A stretch of DNA of 64,000 bases from Siminovitchia sediminis. Its GTDB lineage: Bacteria > Bacillota > Bacilli > Bacillales > Bacillaceae_C. Shown piece after piece: positions 8,812 through 17,328 of this stretch. The DNA is taken from the NCBI RefSeq assembly GCF_042680885.1, contig NZ_JBHUEO010000009.1, positions 1 through 64,000 on the forward strand, written 5' to 3'. The notes under the pieces are model-generated. The model worked only from the letters and a program-made list of their open reading frames with translations, had not been told where the DNA came from and did not search any database. Both the position numbers and the translations under genes were made by a program. Every line of letters begins with the position of its first letter. Position 1 is the first letter of the stretch.

Positions 8812-9345
8812 TTATTCAGCTTTGGAAGCTTGAATCTCCATGTTGATTTTTACCTCGTCACTGACAAGCACTCCGCCGGTTTCCAGCGGGGCATTCCAAG
8901 TCAAGCCGTAATCGCTGCGCTTCAGTGTGCCTTCTACACTAAAACCGGCTTTCTCGGCACCACTCATAGGATCTTTCATAACTCCCCCTGATGTGACAGT
9001 GAATGTTTCGGTTTTTGTGACGCCGTGCATAGTAACGTCCCCAGTGATAGCATATTGATCTCCTTGTTTTTCAACGGAAGCAGATTTGAATGTCAGGTTT
9101 GGATATTTTTCAACATCAAAGAAATCTTCTGTACGAAGGTGATTGTCCCGATCTTCATTTCCGGTATCAACGCTTGATACATCAATGGTGAATTGAATGT
9201 TTGCTGTTGTAAGATCTTCCGGGTCCGCTTGGATTTCAGCGCTAAACTCTTTAAATTCACCTTTTACTCTTGAAATCATCATGTGCCGGACCGAGAATTG
9301 TACCTCGCTGTGTGCTTTGTCAAGATTCCATGTTGAGACTGCCAT
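8812..9345 (-). CDS. YceI family protein
   Basis: Lipocalin-like beta-barrel of the YceI family, which binds isoprenoid or other amphiphilic lipids; the true ligand is unknown. The protein has 177 residues from ATG 9345, with GGAGG 10 bases upstream (ATG 9354 is too close to that site). It starts STWNLDKAHSEVQFSVRHMM, the family's first strand, and carries the typical TEDFFDVEKYPNLTF and GDVTMHGVTK motifs. No signal peptide, so it appears cytosolic, unlike E. coli YceI. Monocistronic from the promoter at 9394-9422. The minisatellite begins right after its stop codon. Confidence 0.93.
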   Translation of the reverse strand: MAVSTWNLDKAHSEVQFSVRHMMISRVKGEFKEFSAEIQADPEDLTTANIQFTIDVSSVDTGNEDRDNHLRTEDFFDVEKYPNLTFKSASVEKQGDQYAITGDVTMHGVTKTETFTVTSGGVMKDPMSGAEKAGFSVEGTLKRSDYGLTWNAPLETGGVLVSDEVKINMEIQASKAE

Positions 9346-9393
9346 TTTACACATTCCTCCTTAATTGGTTACATAAAGTAAGCTTATATACTT

Positions 9394-9422
9394 ATTATAG
9401 TTAATGGTTATTTGTTTGTAAA
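9394..9422 (-). promoter_or_regulatory. sigmaA promoter of the YceI gene
   Basis: On the minus strand, TTTACA (complement of 9417-9422), exactly 17 bases, then TATAAT (complement of 9394-9399), 49 bases before the start codon. Confidence 0.75.
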
Positions 9423-9429
9423 GCCATTT

Positions 9430-9458
9430 TTGACAATGTATTCCATTCCCTTGATAAT
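9430..9458 (+). promoter_or_regulatory. sigmaA promoter of pdp
   Basis: TTGACA at 9430-9435, 17 bases, GATAAT at 9453-9458, 38 bases before the pdp start. Divergent from the YceI promoter, with its -35 only 7 bases away. Confidence 0.75.
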
Positions 9459-9496
9459 CACAGTAAACATCATTTTCCAAAGGGAGTGTGAAAGAA

Positions 9497-10789
9497 ATGC
9501 GGATGGTGGATCTTATTGAAAAAAAGAGGGATGGTCTCGTTTTAACAGACGAAGAAATTCAATTTATTATTGATGGATATATAAAGGATGAAATCCCGGA
9601 CTATCAAATGTCCGCTTGGATGATGGCAGTATTTTTTAAAGGAATGACCGCGGATGAGACGGCGGCTCTCACGATGGCGATGGCTCAATCCGGTGATCAG
9701 GTAGACTTATCAAACATTAAAGGGATAAAAGTGGACAAACATTCTACAGGCGGGGTCGGAGACACTACTACATTAATATTAGCCCCTCTGGTTGCGGCGG
9801 CCGGGGTCCCTGTTGCGAAAATGTCAGGCAGGGGACTGGGGCATACAGGAGGGACCATTGACAAGCTGGAAGCAGTTCCCGGATTTCATACAGAATGGCC
9901 CCAACAGGAATTTATTGAAATGGTAAATAAAAATAAGGTGGCTGTTGTCGGCCAATCAGGCAACTTTGCCCCGGCTGATAAGAAAATGTATGGTTTGCGT
10001 GATGTAACAGCTACGGTTAATTCTATCCCATTGATTGCCAGTTCGATTATGAGCAAAAAAATTGCCGCCGGTGCAGACGCTATTGTATTGGATGTGAAAG
10101 TAGGATCGGGAGCGTTTATGAAAGATATAAACAGTGCGCGTGAACTGGCCGGCGCCATGGTGGAAATTGGTGAGAAAGTGGGAAGAAAAACAGCAGCCGT
10201 GATTTCCGATATGAGCCAGCCGCTTGGCTATGCGGTCGGAAACGCACTGGAAGTGAAGGAGGCGATCGACACGCTGAAAGGGAAGGGCCCTGCTGATTTA
10301 CATGAGCTTTGCTTGGTTCTCGGCTGCAAAATGGTCATGCTTGCGGGAAAAGCAGAGTCGGAGCAGGAAGCAAGGACTCTCCTGGAGGAAGCCATTACCA
10401 GCGGAAAAGCTCTTGAAGTATTCAAGGTTTTTTTATCAGCGCAAGGCGGGGACGCATCGGTTGTCGATTATCCGGAAAAATTGCCGGATGCCGAGTTCAA
10501 AATAAATGTTTGTTCTCCGGCAGATGGGTTTGTGGAAAAAATAGCTGCAGATCAAATCGGTATGGCAGCAATGCTGCTTGGAGCAGGAAGAGCCACAAAA
10601 GATGCTGTGATTGACTTGGGAGTCGGTCTTGTTTTACATAAAAAGATAGGGGCCAAAGTGAAAAAAGGTGAGGTCATCGCCACCATTCACAGTCAAACGG
10701 ATCATATCGGGCTTTCTGAACAGAAAATTTTACAGGCGTACCAATTCTCAAGCACAAAACCCAACATCATTCCGCTGATTAAGGAGTGA
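9497..10789 (+). CDS. pdp: Pyrimidine-nucleoside phosphorylase
   Basis: Phosphorolyses uridine, thymidine and deoxyuridine to base plus (deoxy)ribose-1-phosphate in nucleoside salvage. The protein has 430 residues from ATG 9497 (AGGGAG 10 bases upstream), starting MRMVDLIEKKRDG as in the family. The signature SGRGLGHTGGTIDKLE and the phosphate-binding DKHSTGGVGDTTT are intact, and the C-terminal PYNP domain ends the protein. In Bacillus this gene usually sits with deoxyribose genes (drm, punA, deoC); here it is alone with its own promoter, divergent from the YceI gene. Confidence 0.95.
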   Translation: MRMVDLIEKKRDGLVLTDEEIQFIIDGYIKDEIPDYQMSAWMMAVFFKGMTADETAALTMAMAQSGDQVDLSNIKGIKVDKHSTGGVGDTTTLILAPLVAAAGVPVAKMSGRGLGHTGGTIDKLEAVPGFHTEWPQQEFIEMVNKNKVAVVGQSGNFAPADKKMYGLRDVTATVNSIPLIASSIMSKKIAAGADAIVLDVKVGSGAFMKDINSARELAGAMVEIGEKVGRKTAAVISDMSQPLGYAVGNALEVKEAIDTLKGKGPADLHELCLVLGCKMVMLAGKAESEQEARTLLEEAITSGKALEVFKVFLSAQGGDASVVDYPEKLPDAEFKINVCSPADGFVEKIAADQIGMAAMLLGAGRATKDAVIDLGVGLVLHKKIGAKVKKGEVIATIHSQTDHIGLSEQKILQAYQFSSTKPNIIPLIKE

Positions 10790-10866
10790 ATCCCTTTCTA
10801 ATGCTGTCCGTTCATGATATGATAATTGAAAGAAGTTCTCAATTACAGCTTGGAGGTAGGATAACA

Positions 10867-11421
10867 GTGCTTGCAACAAACTCCATTGCGGAGATCATCC
10901 GCAACCGAACTACAGTGAAAACCGGCTTTATTGATAAAGAAGTGAGCCAGGAACTTGTGTTGTCCTTGCTGGAAGATGCAGTGTGGGCACCTACACACAA
11001 AACTAGGGAACCATGGCGTTTTATTTTTGTAAGCGGCTACCGGAAAGAGGTGTTCATTGAAGCTGTACTTCAATGCCAGGAACCGGCCAAACATTCAGCG
11101 ACGAGAAGAAAGCTGGGAGAGGTACCTGCCTTCCTAATAACAGTAATGAATGCCGATCCGCGCCAAAAAGTGTGGGAAGAGGATTTCGCCGCCACGAGCT
11201 GCCTGCTGCAAAACTTTCAGTTGCTCGCCTGGGAACAAGAACTGGGCGTCTGCTGGAAAACGCCACCATATATTTATGAGCCTGCATTCCGAGAGTCGCT
11301 CGGAGTCCAGCCGGGGGAAAAAATTGTCGGTATAATCCACATTGGGTATTTTGATAAAGAAATTGTTGCAAAAAGAAAGCGGAACCGAACGAGTCCCGCT
11401 GCAAAAATGACTGCTTTTTAA
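10867..11421 (+). CDS. Nitroreductase family protein
   Basis: FMN-dependent NAD(P)H oxidoreductase of 184 residues, closest in layout to the small YdjA-like branch. Seen are the N-terminal NRTTVKTGF (FMN phosphate contact), the EDAVWAPTHKTREPWRF motif, and the C-terminal IVGIIHIGYFD strand. GTG 10867 is chosen because GGAGGT lies 9 bases upstream; the frame is open back to 10786, where it would overlap pdp, but without a ribosome site. The 77-base gap after pdp and the terminator after this gene leave open whether the two are cotranscribed. The physiological substrate is unknown. Confidence 0.88.
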   Translation: MLATNSIAEIIRNRTTVKTGFIDKEVSQELVLSLLEDAVWAPTHKTREPWRFIFVSGYRKEVFIEAVLQCQEPAKHSATRRKLGEVPAFLITVMNADPRQKVWEEDFAATSCLLQNFQLLAWEQELGVCWKTPPYIYEPAFRESLGVQPGEKIVGIIHIGYFDKEIVAKRKRNRTSPAAKMTAF

Positions 11422-11432
11422 ATTTGATCTAT

Positions 11433-11463
11433 GCCTTGCCCTGAAAGGGGGCAGGGTTTTTTA
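11433..11463 (+). terminator. Terminator after nitroreductase gene
   Basis: CCTTGCCCT, loop GAAA, then GGGGGCAGGG followed by TTTTTT. Confidence 0.75.
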
Positions 11464-11517
11464 AGTTGTTGAAGAAACTCTAATTACTTTCATCGCTATA
11501 AGGTGCTTGCTGAGGAA

Positions 11518-12112
11518 AAAAGTGTCCGCTAGGAAGAAATACTTTCTAATGTATCGTGGATACTGTACTAGGGAGAAATACTGTCCGACTTAAAGCATTT
11601 ACTGTCCACAAGGGAAGAAATACTGATTACTGTCCCCTTCAAAGAAAATACGATCCAATGCAGTGAGATTACTGTCCGCATCGAAGAAATACGTTCCAAT
11701 GTAGTGAGATTACTGTCCCCTTCAAAGAAAATACAATCCAATGCAGTGAGATTACTGTCCGCATCGAAGAAATACGTTCCAATGTAGTGAGATTACTGTC
11801 CCCTTCAAAGAAAATACAATCCAATGCAGTGAGATTACTGTCCGCATCGAAGAAATACGATCCAATGCAGTGAGATTACTGTCCCCTTCAAAGAAAATAC
11901 AATCCAATGCAGTGAGATTACTGTCCGCATCGAAGAAATACGTTCCAATGCAGTGAGATTACTGTCCGTATCAAAGAAAATACGATCCAATGCAGTGTCA
12001 TCTGTCTGCAGAATACTGTCCAATGTAGCGTGGATTCTGTCCACAGTAAAAAATACTGCCCAACGGAGCACAGGTACTGTCCGCTCATATTGTTTACTGT
12101 CCACCGGCCAGG
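11518..12112. repeat. 41/42-bp tandem array with alternating unit types
   Basis: At least nine good units sharing ATTACTGTCC...GAAAATAC..TCCAATGCAGTGAG. Two variants alternate regularly between about 11631 and 11950: type A has GCATCGAAG and is 41 bases, type B has CCTTCAAAG and is 42 bases, giving an ABABABAB higher-order dimer of about 83 bases. Both edges carry increasingly diverged units (for example TACTGTACTAGGGAGAAATACTG on the left and ATACTGCCCAACGGAGCACAG on the right). The unit is unrelated to the 20-bp array. No spacers, so not CRISPR. Short minus-strand open frames here are by-products. Confidence 0.92.
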
Positions 12113-12190
12113 GCAAATGCCAGCCGCTCTCCAGTTAGTATCCAAATGTACATTCCTCCATTCTACAGGGATTCTGTCAAACCTTTTTCA

Positions 12191-12219
12191 TTGACTCAGC
12201 CATTTCTTTTTTATATAGT
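12191..12219 (+). promoter_or_regulatory. sigmaA promoter of the marR-MMPL operon
   Basis: TTGACT at 12191-12196, 17 bases, TATAGT at 12214-12219, 35 bases before the regulator start. The region downstream of the -10 is where autorepression by the MarR protein would be expected. Confidence 0.75.
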
Positions 12220-12253
12220 TGAGGGGGTTAATTATTGATAGGGGGAACTAATT

Positions 12254-12703
12254 TTGAGTAATCACCAGCTGTTGTTTGATCGATTCATGATGATCATTCT
12301 GCACGGAAGGAAAGGCATGGCAACTCTGGTACCTGACCAGCTGTTGGAGGAATTATCACTTGAGCAGTTTCAGCTGATTCGCCTCGTGTACAAGAACGGG
12401 CCCATCCGCGCATCAGAATTGGCAGATATGCTTTTTGTACATAGAAGCGCGATCACTGTCCGAGTCGACAAGCTTGTTAAAAAAGGGCTGCTGGAACGCC
12501 AAAGAGATGAGGAAGACCGCAGAAATGTATTTTTAAATGTATCCGAAAAAGGAAAGACCTACTACGAAACACTGGAAAAAAAGATTAACGAATTTGTAGG
12601 ATCGATTATTCAAGATATTCCAAAAGAAGATATGGAAAATTTTTTAAATGTGTTTGAGACTATTGCTTCTTATATTGAAAGGTTTGAAGGTGAACCGTCA
12701 TGA
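12254..12703 (+). CDS. MarR family transcriptional regulator
   Basis: Winged-helix repressor of 149 residues. It has the MarR core with recognition segment IRASELADMLFVHRSAITVRVDKLVKKGLLERQRDEEDRRNVF (quoted in pieces: HTH about 50-75, wing with EEDRRN about 85-92) and amphipathic dimerisation helices at both ends. Start is TTG 12254 after GGGGGA. It overlaps the next gene by 4 bases (ATGA), so it is translationally coupled to the MMPL exporter and probably represses the pair in response to the exporter's substrate. B. subtilis ydgG-ydgH has the same order. Confidence 0.92.
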   Translation: MSNHQLLFDRFMMIILHGRKGMATLVPDQLLEELSLEQFQLIRLVYKNGPIRASELADMLFVHRSAITVRVDKLVKKGLLERQRDEEDRRNVFLNVSEKGKTYYETLEKKINEFVGSIIQDIPKEDMENFLNVFETIASYIERFEGEPS

Positions 12704-15700
12704 AGGCCATTTTACGTTTCCGCTGGGTGGTTTTAGCTTTATGGGTAATTGCTGCTGTGATCTTAGTCATGACTTCCCCTAATATGAATCAGCTCGTAAG
12801 GGAAAAAGGCCAGCTGGCCATTGCTGACGATTATCCTTCGTCAATTGCCTCAGAAATTATAACCGGGCATTCCTCGGATGACAAAGGGACGGAATCGTTC
12901 GTCGCTGTGTTTCATGATGATACACAGCTTTCGGAGGCACAGTTAAAGAATATTCAATCAACGCTGGACCATGTAGAGGAGGAAAAATTTGAGCTGGGGA
13001 TTCACGGAATCACTACTCATTTTGACGACAAGGAACTGGAAAGCCAGCTTGTATCCGAGGATGGAAGTACAGTGATTGTATTGCTTGACGTGGAAATGGA
13101 AGGACGGGAGTTGAGTGATTTCCGGGAACCGTTGGAGGCTGCCATCCAAACGAGTCAAGTGGACACTTACATGACGGGCAACGCACTGATTAATGAAGAT
13201 GTCATTATTAGTTCGGAAAAAGGCCTGAAGAAAACAGAAATCATCACAGTTATTTTCATTATGGTTGTTCTTCTGCTTGTTTTCCGCTCGGCTGTGGCAC
13301 CGTTTGTACCGCTCGTAACTGTTGGAATGACATATCTTGTCAGTTCTACCGCTGTCGCCTTTTTGGTGGATTTAATGGATTTTCCGGTATCCAATTTTAC
13401 CCAAACTTTTATGGTTGCCGTTCTGTTCGGGGTCGGAACCGACTACTGTATTTTGCTTCTAAGCCGATATAAAGAGGAGCTGTCCGCGGGACAGGACATT
13501 CCATCTGCTATTGTAACGACATATAAAACAGCTGGAAAAACTGTCATTTACAGTGCAGTTGCAGTGATGATCGGTTTCGCATCCATCGGTTTTGCAACCT
13601 TTAAGCTGTATCAATCAGCTGTCGGTGTAGCGGTGGGCGTATTTGTTCTGATCATTGCATTGTTTACGCTTGTTCCGTTTTTTATGATGACTTTAAAGAA
13701 AGCACTCTTTTGGCCTGTAAAAAAAGATATTTCCCACAAGGAAAGCGGCTTATGGGGATGGATGGGGAACCTGGCCATTACGCGCCCTTTGATTGCGCTT
13801 GGTATCGTCGCCATTTTTACCGTTCCGCTCCTGGTCAGCTACGACGGCGAACTGTCGTTTAATTCCTTGGATGAGATTGGTGAAGAGTACGATTCAGTAA
13901 AAGGATTCAATCTAGTTGCCGATCGATTTGGTCCCGGTGAAATTATGCCGATTCAAGTAGTTCTGGAAAACGACGATTCTATGAAAACAAAAGAATATTT
14001 AACTCTGATCGAAACGATTGGAAATCAGATTGAAAAGCTTGATCACATAGATAAAGTCCGCAGTGTCATGAGACCCACGGGAGATAAAATTGAAGACATC
14101 TATGTTAAAAAGCAGGCTGATGAGCTCGGGAAAGGAATTGGTGAAGGGACAGAAGGCATTTCAAAAATTAAGGATGGCCTGAATGAAGCAGCTTCCTCCA
14201 TCCAAGGGTCCAAACCTGACCTGGAACAGGCGGCAGCCGGCATCGGAGATTTGCAGGCGGGGACAAAAGAGCTGCAGTCCGGTGTTGGACAGCTTCAGTC
14301 TGCGTTAAGGGAAATAGAGAAAGGAATCCGCCAAGGAAGTACAGGTGCCGGTGAATTAAAAATTGGGGCAGCCCGGGCAGGTGAACAGGCAGCAGAGCTT
14401 CAGTCAGGGGTTCAGGAACTCCTCAGCGGCTATGAAGAAGCACAAAAAGGCCTGAACCAGCTGATGGCTGAGTATGAAAAAGTACCCGGCGGCCTCGAAC
14501 AGGCCCAGCAGCAGCTTATGGGAATGGGCGAGCCGCTCAACAGCCTTATACAGAACCATCCTGAAATTGCGTCGGATCCCAACTTGGCTGATATTCAGTC
14601 AAGGTTAGAGAATGCGACAAGACAAGTAGCCACAGCAGGCGGTACAATCTCTGCACTCAACGAAGAATTAAGTAAAGTCCGGTCAGGCTTGGCAGAAGCC
14701 AACGGACACCTTTTGGAAGTTATCAACGGATTGGGACAGTTTTCATCAGGCTTGAAGGAAATTGAAAACGGCTTGGCCCAATTGGAATCGGGCCTGGGGC
14801 AGGCAACCGATGGCCAGCACCAGGTAGTGGAAAAAATGCCTGAGATTGCCGCCGGGATGGGCGAAATGGCTAAAGGGCAGGAACAGCTTCAGTCCGGCTT
14901 CGGGGAAATGGGTAATCAGCTTGACCAGTTAAGTGAAGGCTTGTCGCAAAGCAGTGAAGGACTCGATAAAATCGAGAACGGATTTGGAGAGGCGAAGGAC
15001 CACCTGGATCTTATCGCAGCGGATACAAACCTTCAGCAATCCGGCATCTACATTCCCGATCAATTGCTGAAAGATCCTAATTTCCAGCGGGTGTACGATA
15101 TTTACATGTCACCTGACGGAAAAGTTACTACCATGGATATCGTGCTGGATTCCAATCCCTACTCGAAGGAATCCATGGATATGATTGAAAACATCGAAGA
15201 TACGATTGCCAAGACAGTCAAAGATACGAAATTGGAACAGGCGAATATTGGTATCGGCGGTGTGACCAGCATGAACCGGGACTTGGAGTCTATGTCTGAC
15301 TCGGACTATACGAAGACGGTCACCTTTATGATGACCGGGATCGTACTGATCTTGATTATTCTGCTTCGGTCACTGATCATGCCGATCTACATTATTGCAT
15401 CGCTGCTGCTGACCTATTTTTCATCCATTGCCATTACTGAAGTTATTTTTGTAAACATCATGGGCTATCCGGGAATCAACTGGGTGACTCCGTTCTTTGG
15501 ATTCGTCATTTTAATAGCCCTTGGCGTGGATTACTCTATCTTTCTTATGGACAGATTTTCGGAATACAAGGAGCTGAACGTGAAAACAGGTATTCTGCTT
15601 GCCATGAAAAACATGGGGACCGTGATTATCAGTGCAGCCATTATTCTGGCAGGTACCTTTGCGGCGATGCTTCCGTCAGGAGTTCTTTCCATGCTCCAGA

Positions 15701-15831
15701 TCGCCACATTAGTATTATCAGGATTACTGTTCTACGCATTGATCATTTTGCCGCTGTTTGTACCCGTGCTGGTGAACTTGCTGGGGAAAGCAAACTGGTG
15801 GCCCTTTATTCAAAGGAAAAATGATGCATAG
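12700..15831 (+). CDS. MMPL/RND-family transporter with long coiled-coil loop
   Basis: Inner-membrane exporter of 1043 residues, probably proton-driven. The layout is the duplicated MMPL plan: TM1 (about 7-24), an external domain, TM2-6 (about 165-345) with GVGTDYCILLLSRYKEE, a second external domain, and a second bundle (about 870-1030) with GVDYSIFLMDRFSEY. Asp in GTDY and GVDY matches the proton-relay position of the family. The second loop contains a heptad-rich stretch (about 480-770) of the LQSGxxQLxSG type known from YhgE/Pip and YdgH-like proteins, making the protein longer than YdgH (about 885). Partner of the upstream MarR regulator. The substrate (drug, lipid or peptide) is not deducible. 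Confidence 0.92.
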   Translation: MKAILRFRWVVLALWVIAAVILVMTSPNMNQLVREKGQLAIADDYPSSIASEIITGHSSDDKGTESFVAVFHDDTQLSEAQLKNIQSTLDHVEEEKFELGIHGITTHFDDKELESQLVSEDGSTVIVLLDVEMEGRELSDFREPLEAAIQTSQVDTYMTGNALINEDVIISSEKGLKKTEIITVIFIMVVLLLVFRSAVAPFVPLVTVGMTYLVSSTAVAFLVDLMDFPVSNFTQTFMVAVLFGVGTDYCILLLSRYKEELSAGQDIPSAIVTTYKTAGKTVIYSAVAVMIGFASIGFATFKLYQSAVGVAVGVFVLIIALFTLVPFFMMTLKKALFWPVKKDISHKESGLWGWMGNLAITRPLIALGIVAIFTVPLLVSYDGELSFNSLDEIGEEYDSVKGFNLVADRFGPGEIMPIQVVLENDDSMKTKEYLTLIETIGNQIEKLDHIDKVRSVMRPTGDKIEDIYVKKQADELGKGIGEGTEGISKIKDGLNEAASSIQGSKPDLEQAAAGIGDLQAGTKELQSGVGQLQSALREIEKGIRQGSTGAGELKIGAARAGEQAAELQSGVQELLSGYEEAQKGLNQLMAEYEKVPGGLEQAQQQLMGMGEPLNSLIQNHPEIASDPNLADIQSRLENATRQVATAGGTISALNEELSKVRSGLAEANGHLLEVINGLGQFSSGLKEIENGLAQLESGLGQATDGQHQVVEKMPEIAAGMGEMAKGQEQLQSGFGEMGNQLDQLSEGLSQSSEGLDKIENGFGEAKDHLDLIAADTNLQQSGIYIPDQLLKDPNFQRVYDIYMSPDGKVTTMDIVLDSNPYSKESMDMIENIEDTIAKTVKDTKLEQANIGIGGVTSMNRDLESMSDSDYTKTVTFMMTGIVLILIILLRSLIMPIYIIASLLLTYFSSIAITEVIFVNIMGYPGINWVTPFFGFVILIALGVDYSIFLMDRFSEYKELNVKTGILLAMKNMGTVIISAAIILAGTFAAMLPSGVLSMLQIATLVLSGLLFYALIILPLFVPVLVNLLGKANWWPFIQRKNDA

Positions 15832-15836
15832 AAAAA

Positions 15837-15910
15837 AGGGGCTGTCTAAAAAGCCCCTAAAATAAATCAGGAGGAGAAAATCGGATCGTTTTTCTCCTCC
15901 TGATTTTACA
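15837..15910 (+). terminator. Tandem hairpins ending the MMPL operon
   Basis: A small hairpin (AGGGGCT/AGCCCCT, 15837-15858) is followed by a near-perfect long one (AAATCAGGAGGAGAAAA paired with TTTTCTCCTCCTGATTT, about 15864-15907). A third hairpin CGGGAG/CTCCCG with T7 (about 15920-15949) overlaps the 3' end of the convergent gene. Likely bidirectional insulation. Confidence 0.75.
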
Positions 15911-15946
15911 TTTGTGGGCCGGGAGAGTGCGAATGCTCCCGTTTTT

Positions 15947-16576
15947 TTACAATCCTTCCAAAAAGCTTAATATTTTATAATAAAAATATTGGTGGCCGGC
16001 ACTGTTCGGGTGCAGTCCATCCGGCATGTAGGTTGAACGAAACACGGGGTTTTTTGCATAAATCCCGCCTTCTGAATACATATCTTTGCAAGGGATGCCA
16101 TAAAAAGCCGTTACTTCCTTTATCGCTTCGGCATATTGCCTTAATGTTTCCCCTCGGCTGTTCCACTCTCCTTCTTCCTTCCTCCATCTCGGCAGCGGAG
16201 TAATAGCACTCAATTGTTTTGTCGGATATTTTTTTACTAAAGCCTGAAAAAACAGGTGAAGAGCACCGTAAAAAGAATCGTTGTGCCGATCCTGAAAGGT
16301 ACCGAGGTATTTGCTGCCAAGGCGAAAATCATTTGTTCCGCCGAACACGGTCACATAATCGGTTTCAATGGGAGTTCGCTGGAGTCTTTCCAAGAAAGTT
16401 TCCTGGACGGTAAAGCCCGTTCTGGAAATACCGTAGTTAAGGACTTCGCAACCGGTTTCCTCCTGAATCCACTGATGATATTTTTTTGTTTTTGGATGGT
16501 GTTTGCGATCTGTAATACTGTCACCAATAATCAGCCATTTTTTTCCGGCCAGGTGGGATCTATGCTTTTTAAACAT
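15947..16576 (-). CDS. SGNH/GDSL hydrolase family protein
   Basis: Cytosolic esterase/lipase-type hydrolase of 209 residues. All SGNH blocks are visible: block I IIGDSITDR (nucleophile Ser about 20), block II Gly in NYGISRTG, block III GGTND, and block V DGLHPN with the catalytic Asp/His. No signal peptide. GGAGGG precedes ATG 16576. The natural substrate is unknown; acetyl-xylan or acyl-carbohydrate deacylation is common in the family. Convergent with the MMPL operon and transcribed away from the decayed phosphatase gene. Confidence 0.88.
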   Translation of the reverse strand: MFKKHRSHLAGKKWLIIGDSITDRKHHPKTKKYHQWIQEETGCEVLNYGISRTGFTVQETFLERLQRTPIETDYVTVFGGTNDFRLGSKYLGTFQDRHNDSFYGALHLFFQALVKKYPTKQLSAITPLPRWRKEEGEWNSRGETLRQYAEAIKEVTAFYGIPCKDMYSEGGIYAKNPVFRSTYMPDGLHPNSAGHQYFYYKILSFLEGL

Positions 16577-16642
16577 ACCGCACCCTCCATTCCATACCTG
16601 CTCTGTTATGCTATTATATCATTTGAGGAAGGGAGAGGCTGT

Positions 16643-17215
16643 ATACGTGTCGGATTGATGAGGCATTTCAAGATACGGGCCGAATAGCCCGGGTTTTGAC
16701 TGTCATCAGAGCAGTTTGAAGAATGGGTGCGCCGCTATGAAGAAGCAGACGTTTACCAAATGGAGGAAGAGGAGGAGATTCCGTGGGAGTGCTGTTTTTC
16801 CAGTGATTTGCCGCGCGCTGTCTATACGGCTGAACAGAGGGCATCCTGTCCGATCGTTAAGCTGCCGCTGCTCCGGGAGGTCCCGCTGGTCCCTTTCATA
16901 AAAACGAGTTTAAAGGTTCCTTATCCAATTTGGAATATGGCAGGCCGCCTTGCCTGGCTCGGCTCATGTTCTTCGCAGCCGGAAACAAGAAAACAAACAA
17001 TCGAACGCGCGAAGAAGGCCGTTGCATTCATTGAAAAAGAAGGAAAAAGCAGTTTGGTTGTTACCCATGGATTTTTTCTCTATGTCCTGGCAAAAGAATT
17101 GGAAAAGAAAGGGTACACGGGTCCCCGAAAAAGGCGATTCCGAAATGGAGAACTCTCTGTCTATGAAAAAGGCGGAACTTCAGAAAACAGAGAATCCCGC
17201 CAAGCTATGAGTTGA
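16643..17215 (+). pseudogene. Histidine phosphatase family gene with two in-frame stops
   Basis: In one reading frame the sequence encodes RVGLMRHFKIRAE, then TAG (16685-16687), PGF, then TGA (16697-16699), then LSSEQFEEWVRRYEEADVY and the rest of a phosphoglycerate-mutase-like domain with SSDLPRAVYTAE and the second catalytic histidine in VVTHGFF. The RHF motif is the phosphohistidine site, so an intact ancestor is evident; the stops probably replace Tyr and Trp. The expected start position after GGGAGAGG holds ATA (16643-16645) rather than ATG. Three separate lesions argue for a pseudogene rather than one sequencing error. A truncated product from ATG 16727 would lack the active-site histidine. 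Confidence 0.75.
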
Positions 17216-17294
17216 CCGGGAGATTCTGCAGTACGAGCATGCGGGAGAGACGGCAAATTGACGGCTATTTGGAACGGAACCGTTCCCTTAGTAA

Positions 17295-17328
17295 TAAAAA
17301 AGAAAACGGGAATCACTCAGCCGTTTCC
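17295..17328 (-). terminator. Terminator of the SulP gene
   Basis: On the minus strand GAAACGG pairs with CCGTTTTC, followed by TTTTTT. The ascending arm includes the last codons of the gene. Confidence 0.6.

Noticed and set aside
6962..12112. The tandem arrays as CRISPR arrays
   Set aside because: Units are contiguous with no unique spacers, are degenerate, and no cas gene is nearby.
11835..12145. Minus- and plus-strand open frames of 60-93 codons
   Set aside because: They lie wholly within the 41/42-bp tandem array and repeat the same short peptide words.
16256..16687. 143-codon plus-strand ORF
   Set aside because: Mostly antisense to the SGNH hydrolase gene. Only its last 15 codons are meaningful, being the 5' end of the decayed histidine phosphatase frame.
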